64,000 nucleotides of DNA from Candidatus Dormiibacterota bacterium (GCA_003162415.1 PMOL01000008.1:283741-347740); one strand, 5' to 3'; shown: positions 25,307 through 34,684, counted from the stretch's first letter. Program-made: numbers and translations. Notes: generated by a model not told the origin, from the sequence alone.

Positions 25307-27496
25307 ATGGCTACCCCGGCCGCTGACCGCCGTCGCCTCGCTGCTCAGGTACGGGTCGTCATCCTTGGCGCGGTGATGCTGCTGGCAGCCGCGTACGTTC
25401 CCCTCTACATCCTGATCAGCGGTGTTGGCCCAAAGGTTTTCGCGTTCCCGGGCGCCAATACTATGTGCGCCCTGGCGTTTGCCGTCATGGGTTTCCTGAT
25501 TGCCCGGCGTGACCGGAGCAACCCGGTGGGATGGATCCTGCTCGCCGTGGGGTTCTTCCTCATGATGAACGGTGACGCGCAGCTCTACGCCCTGCTGATC
25601 TATCGCGCCGGGCACGCGAGCCTGCCGCTCGGACCCGTGGCTGCATGGCTGGGAACCACTCTGTGGGGTCCAGCGCTTTCGCTTCTCCCCGTCGGAGTCC
25701 TGCTCTTCCCGGATGGCCACGTTCGCTCGCACAGGTGGCGGGTCGTGCTCTGGATATGCGTCGCCCTCGACGTCGTCTTCGTTGGCGCGCAGGCGCTGTT
25801 TGCATTGACGACCGTTCTCGGCGCACCGGTCAGCATCGGCTTGGACGGCCAGGTGAGTCAGCTCACCGGTGCCTGCGCAGGCTGTGCGAACAAAGCGTTT
25901 TACAACGCTTTCATTCTGCTGTTCCCGCTCGTGCCGTTGACCCTCGTCCTCGGGGCCGGCGGCCTGATCACCAACACCATCCGGTCGCAGGGTGAGCGTC
26001 GCCAGCAGATGAAATGGTTCATGTACGGCGCTTCGGTCAGTGCTTTCGGCTTCGGGCTGTACGCCGCAAGCCAGCTCGCTTTCGGGACTGGTCCCGAGGA
26101 GCAGGCGGCCAGCGCCGTCGCCGTGGTCGGGTTCGTGGCCCTTCCCATCGGCGCAGCTGTGGCGGTCTTCAAGTACCACCTCTACGACATCGATGTCGTG
26201 ATCAGCCGCACGCTGGTCTACGGCTCATTGGCGGCGTTGATCACCGGAGTGTACGTGGCGATCGCCGTGGGGATTGGCGCATTGGTTGGCAGCGGCGGTA
26301 GGCCCAACCTGGTGCTCTCCATCCTGGCCACGGCAATCGTCGCGGTCGGTTTCCAGCCTGTGCGTGTCACCCTCCAGCGGATCGCCAACCGGCTGGTGTA
26401 CGGGGAGCGGGCCACCCCGTACGAAGTGCTGAGCAGGTTCTCGGGTCAGGTTGCAGAGACGTACGCCGCCGGCGACCTGCTGCCGCGTATGGCCCAGGTT
26501 CTCTGCGAAGGCACCGGCGCAGCCTCGGCGACAGTGTGGCTGCGAGCCGGCGGCCAGCTGCGTCCGGCGGCGACATCGCCTCGGGCGCTGGGTTGGTTGC
26601 AAGCCCTCGCGATGAACGGCTCCCAGCTACCGCACGTCCTCGGCGCCGACAGCATCGCGCCGGTGCTGCACCGCGGCGAACTTCTCGGCGCCTTGACGAT
26701 AGCCAAACGCCAGGGTGAATCGGTGACGCCAATCGAACAGAAGCTCCTCGACGACCTGGCCGGTCAGGCCGGCCTCGTCCTCCAGAATGTCGGCCTGACG
26801 GCCGAGTTGCTCGAGCGAGTCGAGGAACTGCGCGCTTCCCGTCAGCGCTTGGTGGCTGCGCAGGACGGGGAGCGGCGACGTCTGGAGCGGAATCTGCACG
26901 ACGGGGCGCAGCAGCATCTGGTGGCGTTGAAGGTGAAGCTCGGGCTGGCCGAGGCGCTCCTGCAGAAAGACGTCGATCGGGTGAGATCAACCATGCAGGA
27001 ACTCAAAGCCGACGCGGATGCGGCGCTCGAAACCCTGCGTGACCTGGCTCGAGGCATCTACCCGCCGATCCTTGCCGACCAGGGTCTGCGAGCAGCGCTC
27101 GAATCACAGACTCGCAAGGCCACGATTCCCATCAGCATCGAGGCTGGCGCGCTGGAGCGCTACACGCCGGACGTGGAGGCGACCATCTACTTCTGTGTGC
27201 TAGAGGCGCTGCAGAACACGCAGAAGTACGCAGGCGCCTCGCGGGCTATCGTGCGGGTCGGGGTCACGGACGGCTCGCTGCGATTCGAGGTCGAGGACGA
27301 CGGAACGGGTTTCGATCTGGCTACCGCGCGCAAAGGGACTGGGCTGACCAACGTCGCCGACCGGCTCGACGCGCTGGGTGGGCGCCTCGACATCGATGCA
27401 CGGTTGGGCCACGGGTGCCGTCTTCGCGGGTCCCTGCCGATTACACGTGCGACCTCGGCGGCGCTACGCCCGCTTGCGGCCGCGGGTCTGCCATGA
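25307..27496 (+). CDS. Large membrane sensor histidine kinase (paralogue 3, orphan)
   Basis: A 729-residue kinase of the same family as those at 6626 and 21537. It has about seven hydrophobic segments to residue ~290, then the conserved HLYDIDVVISRTLVYGSLAA block. A GAF-like region follows, then the phosphoacceptor motif ERNLHDGAQQHLVALKVKLG and ATPase boxes EALQNTQKYA, VEDDGTGFD and GLTNVADRLDALGG. ATG at 25307 follows the divergence of the spurious upstream frame. Its stop overlaps the next gene's start (ATGA), so a small DUF2269-like membrane protein is co-translated with it. No response regulator is adjacent. Confidence 0.9.
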   Translation: MATPAADRRRLAAQVRVVILGAVMLLAAAYVPLYILISGVGPKVFAFPGANTMCALAFAVMGFLIARRDRSNPVGWILLAVGFFLMMNGDAQLYALLIYRAGHASLPLGPVAAWLGTTLWGPALSLLPVGVLLFPDGHVRSHRWRVVLWICVALDVVFVGAQALFALTTVLGAPVSIGLDGQVSQLTGACAGCANKAFYNAFILLFPLVPLTLVLGAGGLITNTIRSQGERRQQMKWFMYGASVSAFGFGLYAASQLAFGTGPEEQAASAVAVVGFVALPIGAAVAVFKYHLYDIDVVISRTLVYGSLAALITGVYVAIAVGIGALVGSGGRPNLVLSILATAIVAVGFQPVRVTLQRIANRLVYGERATPYEVLSRFSGQVAETYAAGDLLPRMAQVLCEGTGAASATVWLRAGGQLRPAATSPRALGWLQALAMNGSQLPHVLGADSIAPVLHRGELLGALTIAKRQGESVTPIEQKLLDDLAGQAGLVLQNVGLTAELLERVEELRASRQRLVAAQDGERRRLERNLHDGAQQHLVALKVKLGLAEALLQKDVDRVRSTMQELKADADAALETLRDLARGIYPPILADQGLRAALESQTRKATIPISIEAGALERYTPDVEATIYFCVLEALQNTQKYAGASRAIVRVGVTDGSLRFEVEDDGTGFDLATARKGTGLTNVADRLDALGGRLDIDARLGHGCRLRGSLPITRATSAALRPLAAAGLP

Positions 27497-27984
27497 ACTG
27501 GTTCCTGCTTTGGCTGTTCCTGCACATACTCGCCGTGGTTATCTCCTTCGGGCCGACATTCGTATTTCCCATCGTCGGCAGCCTCGCCGCTCAGATGCCG
27601 CAGCACCTGCGCTTCGCCGTCGAGCTTAACCACCGGATTGAAATGCGCCTCGTGTTGCCCCTTGCTGTGTCGCTGGTCATCAGTGGCGCAGGTTTGATCT
27701 GGACCGCGAACATCAATATCTTTCGGACGCCCTTTCTGCTGGTAGGCGTCGTCCTCTATCTGGTGGCTCTGACGGTCGCCTTCCGGGTCCTCCTGCCGAC
27801 AACTGCCCGGCTCGTGCACCTCGCCGAACATGCTCCGCTGCCCGCCGCCGCACCCGGTCCGCCGCCGCGGGAGGTGATGACCTTGATTCGCCGCCTTCAG
27901 ATGTTCGGCGGCCTCACCACCCTGCTCTTTCTAGTGATCATCTTCCTCATGGTCATCCAACCGGGAGGAATCGCGCTCAGGTAG
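27493..27984 (+). CDS. DUF2269-like integral membrane protein
   Basis: A 163-residue protein with four hydrophobic helices, starting MNWFLLWLFLHILAVVISFG and containing an E-x-N-H-R-I-E motif (ELNHRIEMRLVLPLA) between helices 1 and 2. A Pro/Ala-rich loop precedes the last helix. The layout resembles DUF2269, whose function is unknown. Four-base overlap with the upstream kinase suggests a role in the same sensory unit, which is inference. Confidence 0.8.
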   Translation: MNWFLLWLFLHILAVVISFGPTFVFPIVGSLAAQMPQHLRFAVELNHRIEMRLVLPLAVSLVISGAGLIWTANINIFRTPFLLVGVVLYLVALTVAFRVLLPTTARLVHLAEHAPLPAAAPGPPPREVMTLIRRLQMFGGLTTLLFLVIIFLMVIQPGGIALR

Positions 27985-28189
27985 GTTCCATTCGGGACGG
28001 TCACGCAAGCGTGCTCGAAAGAATCGAGCGCTACGAGCATGCGTTGTCCTTCTTGCAGCCGAAACTATTCGCCTTCGTTCAGGCCACTGTCAGGGCGACC
28101 GCAGAAGACGCCAACCTCGCGTTGGACCAGTAGACTTTAGGGCAGCTGGAAGGTGAATGGCTCGCGGGGTTAGTCCGGGTGCACGAGTG

Positions 28190-28537
28190 ATGCTTTCTCA
28201 CGTCGAGATCTACGTCTCCGATCTTGAGAGGTCGGCGCATTTCTGGGACTGGCTTCTGGGCCTGCTCGGCTACCAACCCTTCCAATCGTGGGCCGAAGGG
28301 CGGAGTTGGCGCCGGAACGGCTTCTATCTTGTCCGGGTTCAGGCGCCATACGACCACGTTGGTGCTGGCTACCATCGCCGCCGCATTCGCCTGAACCATC
28401 TTGCGTTTACGGCAGACGATCGCAATCAGGTTGACCAAATCACTGAGGCTCTGCGTAATCGCGGCGGTCGCCTCCTCTACGAGGAGCGGTATCCGCACGC
28501 AGGCGGACCTGATTCTGATGCCGTGTTCAATCGCTAA
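28190..28537 (+). CDS. VOC-family protein, C-terminally shortened
   Basis: A 115-residue glyoxalase-fold protein starting MLSHVEIYVSDLERSAHFWD. RLNHLAFTADDRNQVDQI marks the second half. Family members of this type usually end with YPHAGG followed by a Tyr-Ala-Val-Phe-Phe-Glu-Asp-Pro-Asp-Gly stretch; here the sequence changes to PDSDAVFNR and stops, so the last metal-ligand strand is missing. It may be inactive. An ATG at 28157 gives a longer N-terminus. Confidence 0.6.
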   Translation: MLSHVEIYVSDLERSAHFWDWLLGLLGYQPFQSWAEGRSWRRNGFYLVRVQAPYDHVGAGYHRRRIRLNHLAFTADDRNQVDQITEALRNRGGRLLYEERYPHAGGPDSDAVFNR

Positions 28538-28567
28538 GACCAACCGGCCACCTATAGGATCGTTGCT

Positions 28568-29101
28568 GTGAACGAAGACGCTGATCGGACCGATCGCCAG
28601 TTCGCTCTCATGACCGAGATACGCTTGATCGCGGACCGTCTCGGGATCGAACTTTGGCTACGAGGCGGCTGGGCGATGGACTTCTTTCTGGGTGAAGTCA
28701 CGCGAGCCCACAAGGACATCGACTTCTTTGCGTGGGCGAACGACGCACGCAAGCTGGCCAACGAGGTTGGGCTTGAGGGGTACGCTCCATGCGCAGGGCC
28801 GCATCCTGGCCAGCAGCTCGATTTCACCAAAATAGATGAAGAGCTTAGCTTCGCCCTGCTGGCCGATAATCCCCAAGGGCAGGTCGTGGTCGCCGGCGGA
28901 CCGTTCGCCGGAGAGCCCTGGCCGACTGGAATGCTGAGCGGACCAGTGCGCACCCTGCGTGACGTGAGCTACCGAGTCATCACTCCCGAGTCGCAGATCG
29001 AGATTAAGCTGATGATGCCCATATGGGTTCCCGGTCGTCCGCGGCGGCTCAAGGATCGCGAAGATGTCGAGCGTATTCGCCGCGCACTCGAATCCAGCTG
29101 A
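28568..29101 (+). CDS. Aminoglycoside-type nucleotidyltransferase family protein
   Basis: A 177-residue protein of the nucleotidyltransferase fold. The signature LWLRGGWAMDFFLGEVTRAHKDIDFFAW holds the GG-W-A and the DxD metal-binding pair found in ANT(2'')/AadB-like and LinB-like enzymes. The second half, with GEPWPTG and SQIEIKLMM, fits the same group. Chromosomal members in soil bacteria are often not resistance genes, so antibiotic adenylylation is possible but unproven. It starts with GTG, 30 bases after the shortened VOC gene. Confidence 0.8.
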   Translation: MNEDADRTDRQFALMTEIRLIADRLGIELWLRGGWAMDFFLGEVTRAHKDIDFFAWANDARKLANEVGLEGYAPCAGPHPGQQLDFTKIDEELSFALLADNPQGQVVVAGGPFAGEPWPTGMLSGPVRTLRDVSYRVITPESQIEIKLMMPIWVPGRPRRLKDREDVERIRRALESS

Positions 29102-29256
29102 TTCTTATGTGAATATCCGGATCGCCTATACCGCCCAGGCAAGGAGACTGAAGGTCGAACGCTGGGACAGTGACGAAGTCCGTCAGACCGCCGTCGAATC
29201 CCAGGTGAGCATCAGGCATCATGCACTGGAGCTGCAGCGCCCGATCGGGCTCCGTC

Positions 29257-29334
29257 TTAGCCTCGCCGCCTGCTAAATCCGAAGCCGCCGAGGAGTAGAA
29301 CTACGATCACGATGACGAGGATGATTACAAGCAT
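29257..29334 (-). CDS. 25-residue hydrophobic peptide (DUF3309-like)
   Basis: A very short frame encodes MLVIILVIVIVVLLLGGFGF followed by SRRRG. A single hydrophobic helix ending in Gly-Gly and a basic tail is the pattern of the tiny DUF3309 membrane peptides. No strong ribosome site is seen. The unbroken run of Val/Ile/Leu codons in only this frame supports it. Function unknown. Confidence 0.45.
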   Translation of the reverse strand: MLVIILVIVIVVLLLGGFGFSRRRG

Positions 29335-29816
29335 TGTCTGAGCGTGCGCGCAGCGGACCACGAGCGTCGGTCCGCTACCGGACCGAACTTTTAGTCAAGA
29401 CGGTCAAAAACCTGCCGAATTCAACACATTTCCGTAGATATCCGTCGCTTGGGGCCTTCGCGACGGACCTCGTGAGGGTGTCTGATCCATCATGCGAGAG
29501 CACGCTCGCCTGGGCGACCCTCATCTTTCAGCGAGGGCGACGAGGTCTCGGCTGTGCGTCCAATGGCGCTCGGCGCATCGGCGACGAGGTGAAGTCACAA
29601 TCCGGCCCGCCGAGGTCGCCTGGTGGGAATGGGGCTGCCACGACGACGCTTAGGGGTGCCTCCTCCATCGACGCAACCTCAGCGCCTCGATCGGGTGTGC
29701 TGATGGCGACCCCAACTGATCACTCTGCCCTAAGCGCCGCGGAGGAGCGACGCGCGCCGCCGGGGCCAGAAGGAATCGTACCGGTGTCGGTGTCTGACAA
29801 CGACACGAGCGACAGC
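29335..29816. other. Gap without a recognisable gene
   Basis: No credible reading frame was found. A degenerate match to the dispersed repeat lies at about 29692-29713 (GGGTGTGCTGATGGCGACCC). Confidence 0.4.
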
Positions 29817-30375
29817 ATGGTCGAAACGCATGAGGCGATCGTTGTTGGCGCCGGGTCAGCCGGCCTTGCGGCTTGCAGTCGCGCTGTTGGAGCAGGGCTT
29901 CGATACCACGGCCATCGAGCGATCCGGGTCGCTGGGGTCAACCTGGCGATCGCGATATCGCGAGCTTCGCCTCAACTCGTGGCGACCGATGTCGAAGCTT
30001 CAAGGCAAGGGCATGCCCCGATCCTATGGGCGCTACCCGGCCCGTGATGACGTCGTTGAGTATCTCGCGATCGCTTCGCGTCGGAACATCGGGTACGGAT
30101 CCGCTTCACCCCACAGTTGCTGAGAGTCGAACGCGATCGTGAACTTTGGCGGTTGCTCACAGACACCCGCCAGATGCGGTGCCGCTACGTCATCATCGCG
30201 ACCGGGTGGGACGCCGTCCCCGTGCTTCCCGCCTGGCCCGGACGAACCACATTTGTGCCCGAACCCTCAAGGATCTCCTGGACCTTCTCTCTGATCCAGT
30301 GGCAGGGCCTCGCGGGGAGTCGATCGTGGTCAGTGATAGCCAAGGGTCGCCTCTTAGGGGCCCAGCGGCTTGACG
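29817..30375 (+). pseudogene. Decayed flavin-containing monooxygenase
   Basis: Pieces of one flavoprotein are spread over three frames. The first has EAIVVGAGSAGLA, the FAD motif. A shift then gives LEQGFDTTAIERSGSLGSTW and MPRSYGRYPARDDVVEYLA, hallmarks of FMO/Baeyer-Villiger-like enzymes. A second shift gives RCRYVIIATGWDAVPVLPAW, the FAD/NADP linker region. The C-terminal half is absent, and the convergent lipoprotein gene overlaps its end. At least two frameshifts and a truncation are needed, so the gene is dead. Confidence 0.8.
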
Positions 30376-31541
30376 CGCAGCAGGCTGTTGTTGCCGAAGG
30401 TTGGAAACCAGACCGAACCGAAGCCAAATGACAATAACGCCAGATAGTCCTGGTCGTCCAGGCTGACCGCGACCCGGACTTGCATGGTGGCCGGATCGAT
30501 CAAGGCGAGCTTGCCAGCGCTATACGCAACGTAGACACCCTGCGGGCCGTTTGTTATTGAGACGGCGTTCTCGGCGTCATCGGGGAAGGAGGCGCTCATC
30601 CCGTCAACACAATTGGTTGCTGGATTGACGCGCGCGACAGCGGAGTCACTCGCGCCGATGTTCTCGACGATGAAGACGTCCGGACCTGATGTGGCAACGA
30701 GTTGCTCTGCTGGATACGGCGTTTTAACTGTTGCGATCACTCTTCCTGATGCAGGATCGATCCGCGCCAGTTTGTCGTCCGCGATGATCGCCCACAGCGA
30801 GCCGAACCCAAAATCCAGCGACGGGCTGTACGAAGGCGACGCAGCGGCAGCGCCGAGATCGATCGTGCGGAGCGACTTGCCGCTCACCGGATCGATCTGC
30901 ACGAGTGCGAGTCGCGTAGAGCCCTGCGAGGGATCGATTCCGGCCCAGACTCCGTCGGGCGTGTCAATCACGAGGTACAGCCCCGAAAGGGCAACGTCGA
31001 AGGCGGCGCCGTTGGTCGCCGGGTCGATGCGCAACACCTGATTGGGGACGGCTACGCTTGATTGGCCGATCCCTCCGATTAGTGGCACCCACACACCGTG
31101 GGGACCGACGGTGACCGGCGACATCGGCTCGTTCTCCAGCCCCCGGAACCTCGGGACGCTGATGCTAGCGACGACCTCGTTGGTCGTCGGGTCAACACGA
31201 AAGACCTTCCCGCTGCGATGCGCGGTGACCCACACCGAGCCATCGCCGATAGCGCTCCCCGCCGCGCCGAAATCGACGGGGATGGTTGCCTCGATGCCGC
31301 TGGAGGAAGTAGTCGGTATCGTGTCGACATGCTGCGGGACCGGAGGGCAGGTTCGCGCGCTGGGGAGGGCGAAGATCGATGGCGTTGCCGCCGACTGGCT
31401 CACCGTGCCATTGCTCGCACACGCAGTAGCACAGAGGGCGGTAGCTGCTGACAAGACACATATAGCCGAGCGCAAGCTGGTTACGGATCCACGGGAATTC
31501 GCTTGCGGCAGTCGGTCCCCGGCACCCAAGTCAGGATTCAT
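30354..31541 (-). CDS. Lipoprotein with YncE-like beta-propeller
   Basis: A 395-residue exported protein. The signal peptide ends at a lipobox (CATAC, Cys near residue 42). From residue ~85 there are six to seven blade-like units of the type 'VxRIDPxTNxVxAxI', for example KVFRVDPTTNEVVASI, QVLRIDPATNG and KLARIDPASGRVIATV. This is the YncE/virginiamycin-B-lyase-like seven-bladed propeller class. Enzyme residues of the lyase were not identified, so it is best read as a surface binding propeller. Confidence 0.85.
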   Translation of the reverse strand: MNPDLGAGDRLPQANSRGSVTSLRSAICVLSAATALCATACASNGTVSQSAATPSIFALPSARTCPPVPQHVDTIPTTSSSGIEATIPVDFGAAGSAIGDGSVWVTAHRSGKVFRVDPTTNEVVASISVPRFRGLENEPMSPVTVGPHGVWVPLIGGIGQSSVAVPNQVLRIDPATNGAAFDVALSGLYLVIDTPDGVWAGIDPSQGSTRLALVQIDPVSGKSLRTIDLGAAAASPSYSPSLDFGFGSLWAIIADDKLARIDPASGRVIATVKTPYPAEQLVATSGPDVFIVENIGASDSAVARVNPATNCVDGMSASFPDDAENAVSITNGPQGVYVAYSAGKLALIDPATMQVRVAVSLDDQDYLALLSFGFGSVWFPTFGNNSLLRVKPLGP

Positions 31542-32101
31542 TCCCTGCGGCGGATGCTACCTCATTCTGTTCACGAATTCTGACCGCGGCTCGTACCGTG
31601 GCGCCCGGCCTGAGAGGCAAGCTGTCCTCTGGGACACCGCGGACACTCTTGGGTCGACCCATGGCGCCCCTCCTCTATCGTCCGGCGCACGAGCGGCCCG
31701 TGGTTGCCGAGGTGATAGGTGTTCCCGGCGACCGCGTACAAGTGGCTACAGCGCGATCGGGTGCCATGCCCAAGGGCCTGGTACGGCCCCCCGACAATGA
31801 CCGCAGGACAAGATCAACCTCAAGTGTGTTAATTGCACGCTGGGGTGCAGCAACATCATCTCCGCCGACCGGTCATCAGTGCGGGTTGCCGACGATCACT
31901 GCGATTGTTGTCACGGCGCCACGGGCCGCCCGCGGTTTTCTCGCAACGCGTTGCTGATCTGCTCTTGTCAACCAAGCCGTAAGCAAGCGCCTAACCACAG
32001 GTGGTTACGTGGCGCCGGAGGTCATGGTTCCGGCTCGCCTGATGGTACTGAGGAAGTCGCCGAACTCGTCGGCACGGCTGCACCGCCTCAGGGAAGACAG
32101 C
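31542..32101. other. Gap carrying one dispersed repeat
   Basis: No gene is supported here. The only notable element is the dispersed repeat at 31823-31847. Confidence 0.45.
31823..31847 (+). repeat. Dispersed polar repeat, copy 2
   Basis: The core agrees with the consensus except for its first base (AGTG instead of GGTG). Flanks do not form an obvious stem. It is intergenic between two minus-strand genes. Confidence 0.75.
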
Positions 32102-32132
32102 GAAGGAGCCGGGACTTGGTCCCGGCCCCTTC
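32102..32132. terminator. Bidirectional-type hairpin after the S53 peptidase gene
   Basis: GAAGG and GCCGGGAC (32108-32115) pair with GTCCCGGC (32119-32126) and CCTTC across a three-base loop. It lies just beyond the peptidase stop codon. T-rich sequence follows only on the plus side (GGCTTT). Confidence 0.6.
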
Positions 32133-32140
32133 GGCTTTGC

Positions 32141-33484
32141 TCAGTGAGCCAGTTCGTGGACGAGTCTGTTGGCATCCACGGTGCCGAGACCGCTCCCCAG
32201 ATCGTAGCCAGGTCCGGCGTTGTAACCGGTCACCCCGGCGAACGAGTTGTTGCCCACGGTGATGTCGACGATTCCCTCGTCGCCCTGAAGGCTGTACAGG
32301 GCGGGATTGAGTAGTCCAAGGTCATGGTGTGCAGCCTGATCCGCGATCGCTACGATGCCGGCGAATAGCGGCGACGCTTCGCTGGTGCCGCCGAAGACAT
32401 ACCAGCCGGGCTTGTTGATCCCATAGCCTGTGTTGACAAATCCCAGGTACAGGTCGACACCTCCGTTCACCGCAGCGCTCATGGAGATATCCGGGGTACC
32501 ACGGGAGTCTCCCACGACGCTCTTCACCGAGTTCTGATACGAGGGACGGTCGAAGAACTCCGATACGCCACCGCCACCAGCGCCATATCCATCATTCCAG
32601 ACGGTGTCGTCAGACAGCGGCAACGCATGGCCGGCCTTATTCGCGTACAACTCACTGCCACCAAGCGAGGTCACGAGCGGGTCGGACGACGGCCAGGAGT
32701 TCACGGGGTACGGGTACAGCGTGGCTCCGTCGAGCTCGTAGTTGGTCGCGCCGGTATCGCCCGAGGAGGCGAGCACGGTCACGTTGTGGGCCAGGGCGTT
32801 CTTGTATGCGTAGCGCAGGTTCAGGAGCGATGCCTTGCTTGGGAACGTCTCCTCGGTGGCACCGAAGCTCTGCGAGATCACGTCACCGAGATGGTGATTG
32901 ATCACGTAATTCTCGGCGGCCATCATCTGCGGGAAGCCCGTCACACCTTCTGTCTCCGCCACGGGCGTTTCGACGAGAAGGATGTTGGCACCGGGTGCCA
33001 TGGCATGCGACGTTTCCACGTCGAGGGTGGTCTCCGACGCCCAGCCGCCCATGGTGGCGTTGGTCGGGTCATACGGCGGAATGGCTCCTTCCGGCTGGAT
33101 GATGCTCAACGACGGGTTTGGAAGCCCCATCGCGCGGTCGAACCTCTGCAAATCCTTCTGGATCGTCGGCGAGCCATATGAGTCGACGATGACGATGGTC
33201 TTGCCGGCGCCGGTCAAGCCCTGGGCGTAAAGGGGCGCAAGGTCATAGTGCTTCTGAAGCTGCAGCACCGTGAAGCAGGCGATGCTCAAGGTGGCCTCGC
33301 ATTGCAGAGTGGTCGGCGGCCCCAGGCCCGAGAAGTGGCCAAGCAGGTGCCCGGTCACCGCCGGCACCGGCGCTACCGCCGCCGTCTGAGTGGCGAGCGC
33401 GATCCCAGGTGCCACGCTGGCGACGCCGAGGCTGCCGAGGGCGCCGACGATCATGGTGTGACGAATGAATCCAACGCTCTTCAT
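32141..33484 (-). CDS. S53 family (sedolisin/kumamolisin) serine-carboxyl peptidase
   Basis: A 447-residue exported peptidase. The signal peptide covers residues 1 to ~32. The catalytic residues are in place: Glu151 and Asp155 in ASETTLDVETSHAMAP, Asp243 in SSGDTG, and Ser368 in GGTSEASP. A calcium-site-like stretch AGPGYDLGSGLGTVDA lies near the end. The large pro-domain usual in this family is missing: the catalytic domain begins within ~45 residues of the signal peptide. Sedolisins act at acid pH outside the cell. ATG at 33484 follows GGGGAG; a frame from 33523 is less likely. Confidence 0.92.
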   Translation of the reverse strand: MKSVGFIRHTMIVGALGSLGVASVAPGIALATQTAAVAPVPAVTGHLLGHFSGLGPPTTLQCEATLSIACFTVLQLQKHYDLAPLYAQGLTGAGKTIVIVDSYGSPTIQKDLQRFDRAMGLPNPSLSIIQPEGAIPPYDPTNATMGGWASETTLDVETSHAMAPGANILLVETPVAETEGVTGFPQMMAAENYVINHHLGDVISQSFGATEETFPSKASLLNLRYAYKNALAHNVTVLASSGDTGATNYELDGATLYPYPVNSWPSSDPLVTSLGGSELYANKAGHALPLSDDTVWNDGYGAGGGGVSEFFDRPSYQNSVKSVVGDSRGTPDISMSAAVNGGVDLYLGFVNTGYGINKPGWYVFGGTSEASPLFAGIVAIADQAAHHDLGLLNPALYSLQGDEGIVDITVGNNSFAGVTGYNAGPGYDLGSGLGTVDANRLVHELAH

Positions 33485-33925
33485 CTTCTGGACTCCCCTT
33501 TCCACGCGTTGACGGGCCGCCACCGGCTAGGGCCATGCGATGCCAGGGCGGATAGATTCGACAGTATGTGAATTTGCTTGGAGCGTTTGTCAAGCTCGGA
33601 GTGATCGGTCAGTCGCCATGTCCCTCCGAATGGGGGTTCAACCCATCGTCAGCAGTGCCCTCCCGCCACCAACGCCAACTCGACCGGAGCCGACGACACC
33701 GTCGCTGTGGTGGACCAACTCCGCAGCTTTCGCCTCGCGCGTTTCCGACGCTCCGGCAAGTTACCTCGGCGACCCAGCGAACGGTTGGGGCGCGCCGTCG
33801 TACCGGCGAGCGAAGCGGTTCGGACACTCGGCTCAAGGAACAAATCGGTACGCTCGCGTGGACAACCATCACCCCTCTCGGCCCGCTGACAGCGGATTGG
33901 GTGTGCTACCCGGCGCTCGGATCAA
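33485..33925. other. Gap without a recognisable gene
   Basis: Upstream region of the peptidase gene. No reading frame with protein-like composition, repeat or hairpin was noticed. Confidence 0.4.
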
Positions 33926-34291
33926 CTAGTTCGGTACGCGAAGCTCTTGCCGGACGGCGTCAAAGAATAACTTGTAGGCCGGACGATAATCGGCTCCGGC
34001 GGCATCGTAGTCCGCGTCGGCGGCAGGCGTTTGTGCGGTGGCGATTTGGGCCATTTGGGATAGGGCTTGAATGAGCCGGGTTGCCGCGGATACCACCGCG
34101 GCGGAGGCGATCATTTGGACCCGGTCGAACGCGGTGGTGGCGTCACCAACACTCTCATGAAACTGCTCCACCGCCTCAGCGTTGCCCGCCGCGTTGGGGG
34201 AATGCACAAACAACGTGTGCACGATGCGGACTTGCGCGGCTTGAGCCCGTGCTGAAAACGCATACTTGCGCGTGCTCGGTAGGATCGGCAT
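33926..34291 (-). CDS. Hypothetical helical protein
   Basis: A ~121-residue frame starting MPILPSTRKYAF, with a long helical body rich in Ala and Gln and a C-terminus KLFFDAVRQELRVPN. The acidic and hydrophobic spacing looks like real coding sequence. No family was recognised. The end of its 5' region lies 37 bases from the divergent 88-residue gene. Confidence 0.4.
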   Translation of the reverse strand: MPILPSTRKYAFSARAQAAQVRIVHTLFVHSPNAAGNAEAVEQFHESVGDATTAFDRVQMIASAAVVSAATRLIQALSQMAQIATAQTPAADADYDAAGADYRPAYKLFFDAVRQELRVPN

Positions 34292-34328
34292 CCTCGCCAA
34301 AGGCCCTCCGAGCGTCCCGGAGGTTGCC

Positions 34329-34595
34329 ATGGCGAAACTGGTCATCACTCACGCTGTCGCCGACGTCGAACGCTGGCTCAAGGGCAAGGACGAGCGTGCC
34401 ACGGCAATTGGCGCGGTTGGCACGAACGTGACGGACCACGTCGCGGCCGATGGGAGCAATAACGTCGCCATCACCGCCGACGTCGACGACGTGGACGCCG
34501 CGCAGGCGATGTTGACCTCGCCCTCGCCCGAAACTGCTGCCTTGATGCAGAGCCACGGCGTCCTCCCCCCGGTGACCACCTACATCGAGAGGTAG
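34329..34595 (+). CDS. Small ferredoxin-fold-like protein
   Basis: An 88-residue cytoplasmic protein. ATG at 34329 follows GGAGG. The pattern VITHAVADVERWL, NVAITADVDDVDAAQAML and VTTYIER is that of a small alpha-beta (dimeric ferredoxin-like) domain, as in several DUF families of stress-related actinobacterial proteins. No catalytic residue can be named. Confidence 0.75.
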   Translation: MAKLVITHAVADVERWLKGKDERATAIGAVGTNVTDHVAADGSNNVAITADVDDVDAAQAMLTSPSPETAALMQSHGVLPPVTTYIER

Positions 34596-34684
34596 CCCGA
34601 GGAGCTGGATTCGTCGCGCCGGAATCCTCAGTCGGCTATAAAGCCGGGTATATCGCGCATTCGACCTGGCGAACAACGGACCCT

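Noticed and set aside
31600..31960. Plus-strand frames between the propeller lipoprotein and the peptidase
   Set aside because: Arg/Pro/Gly-rich frames without start signals; they cross a dispersed repeat.
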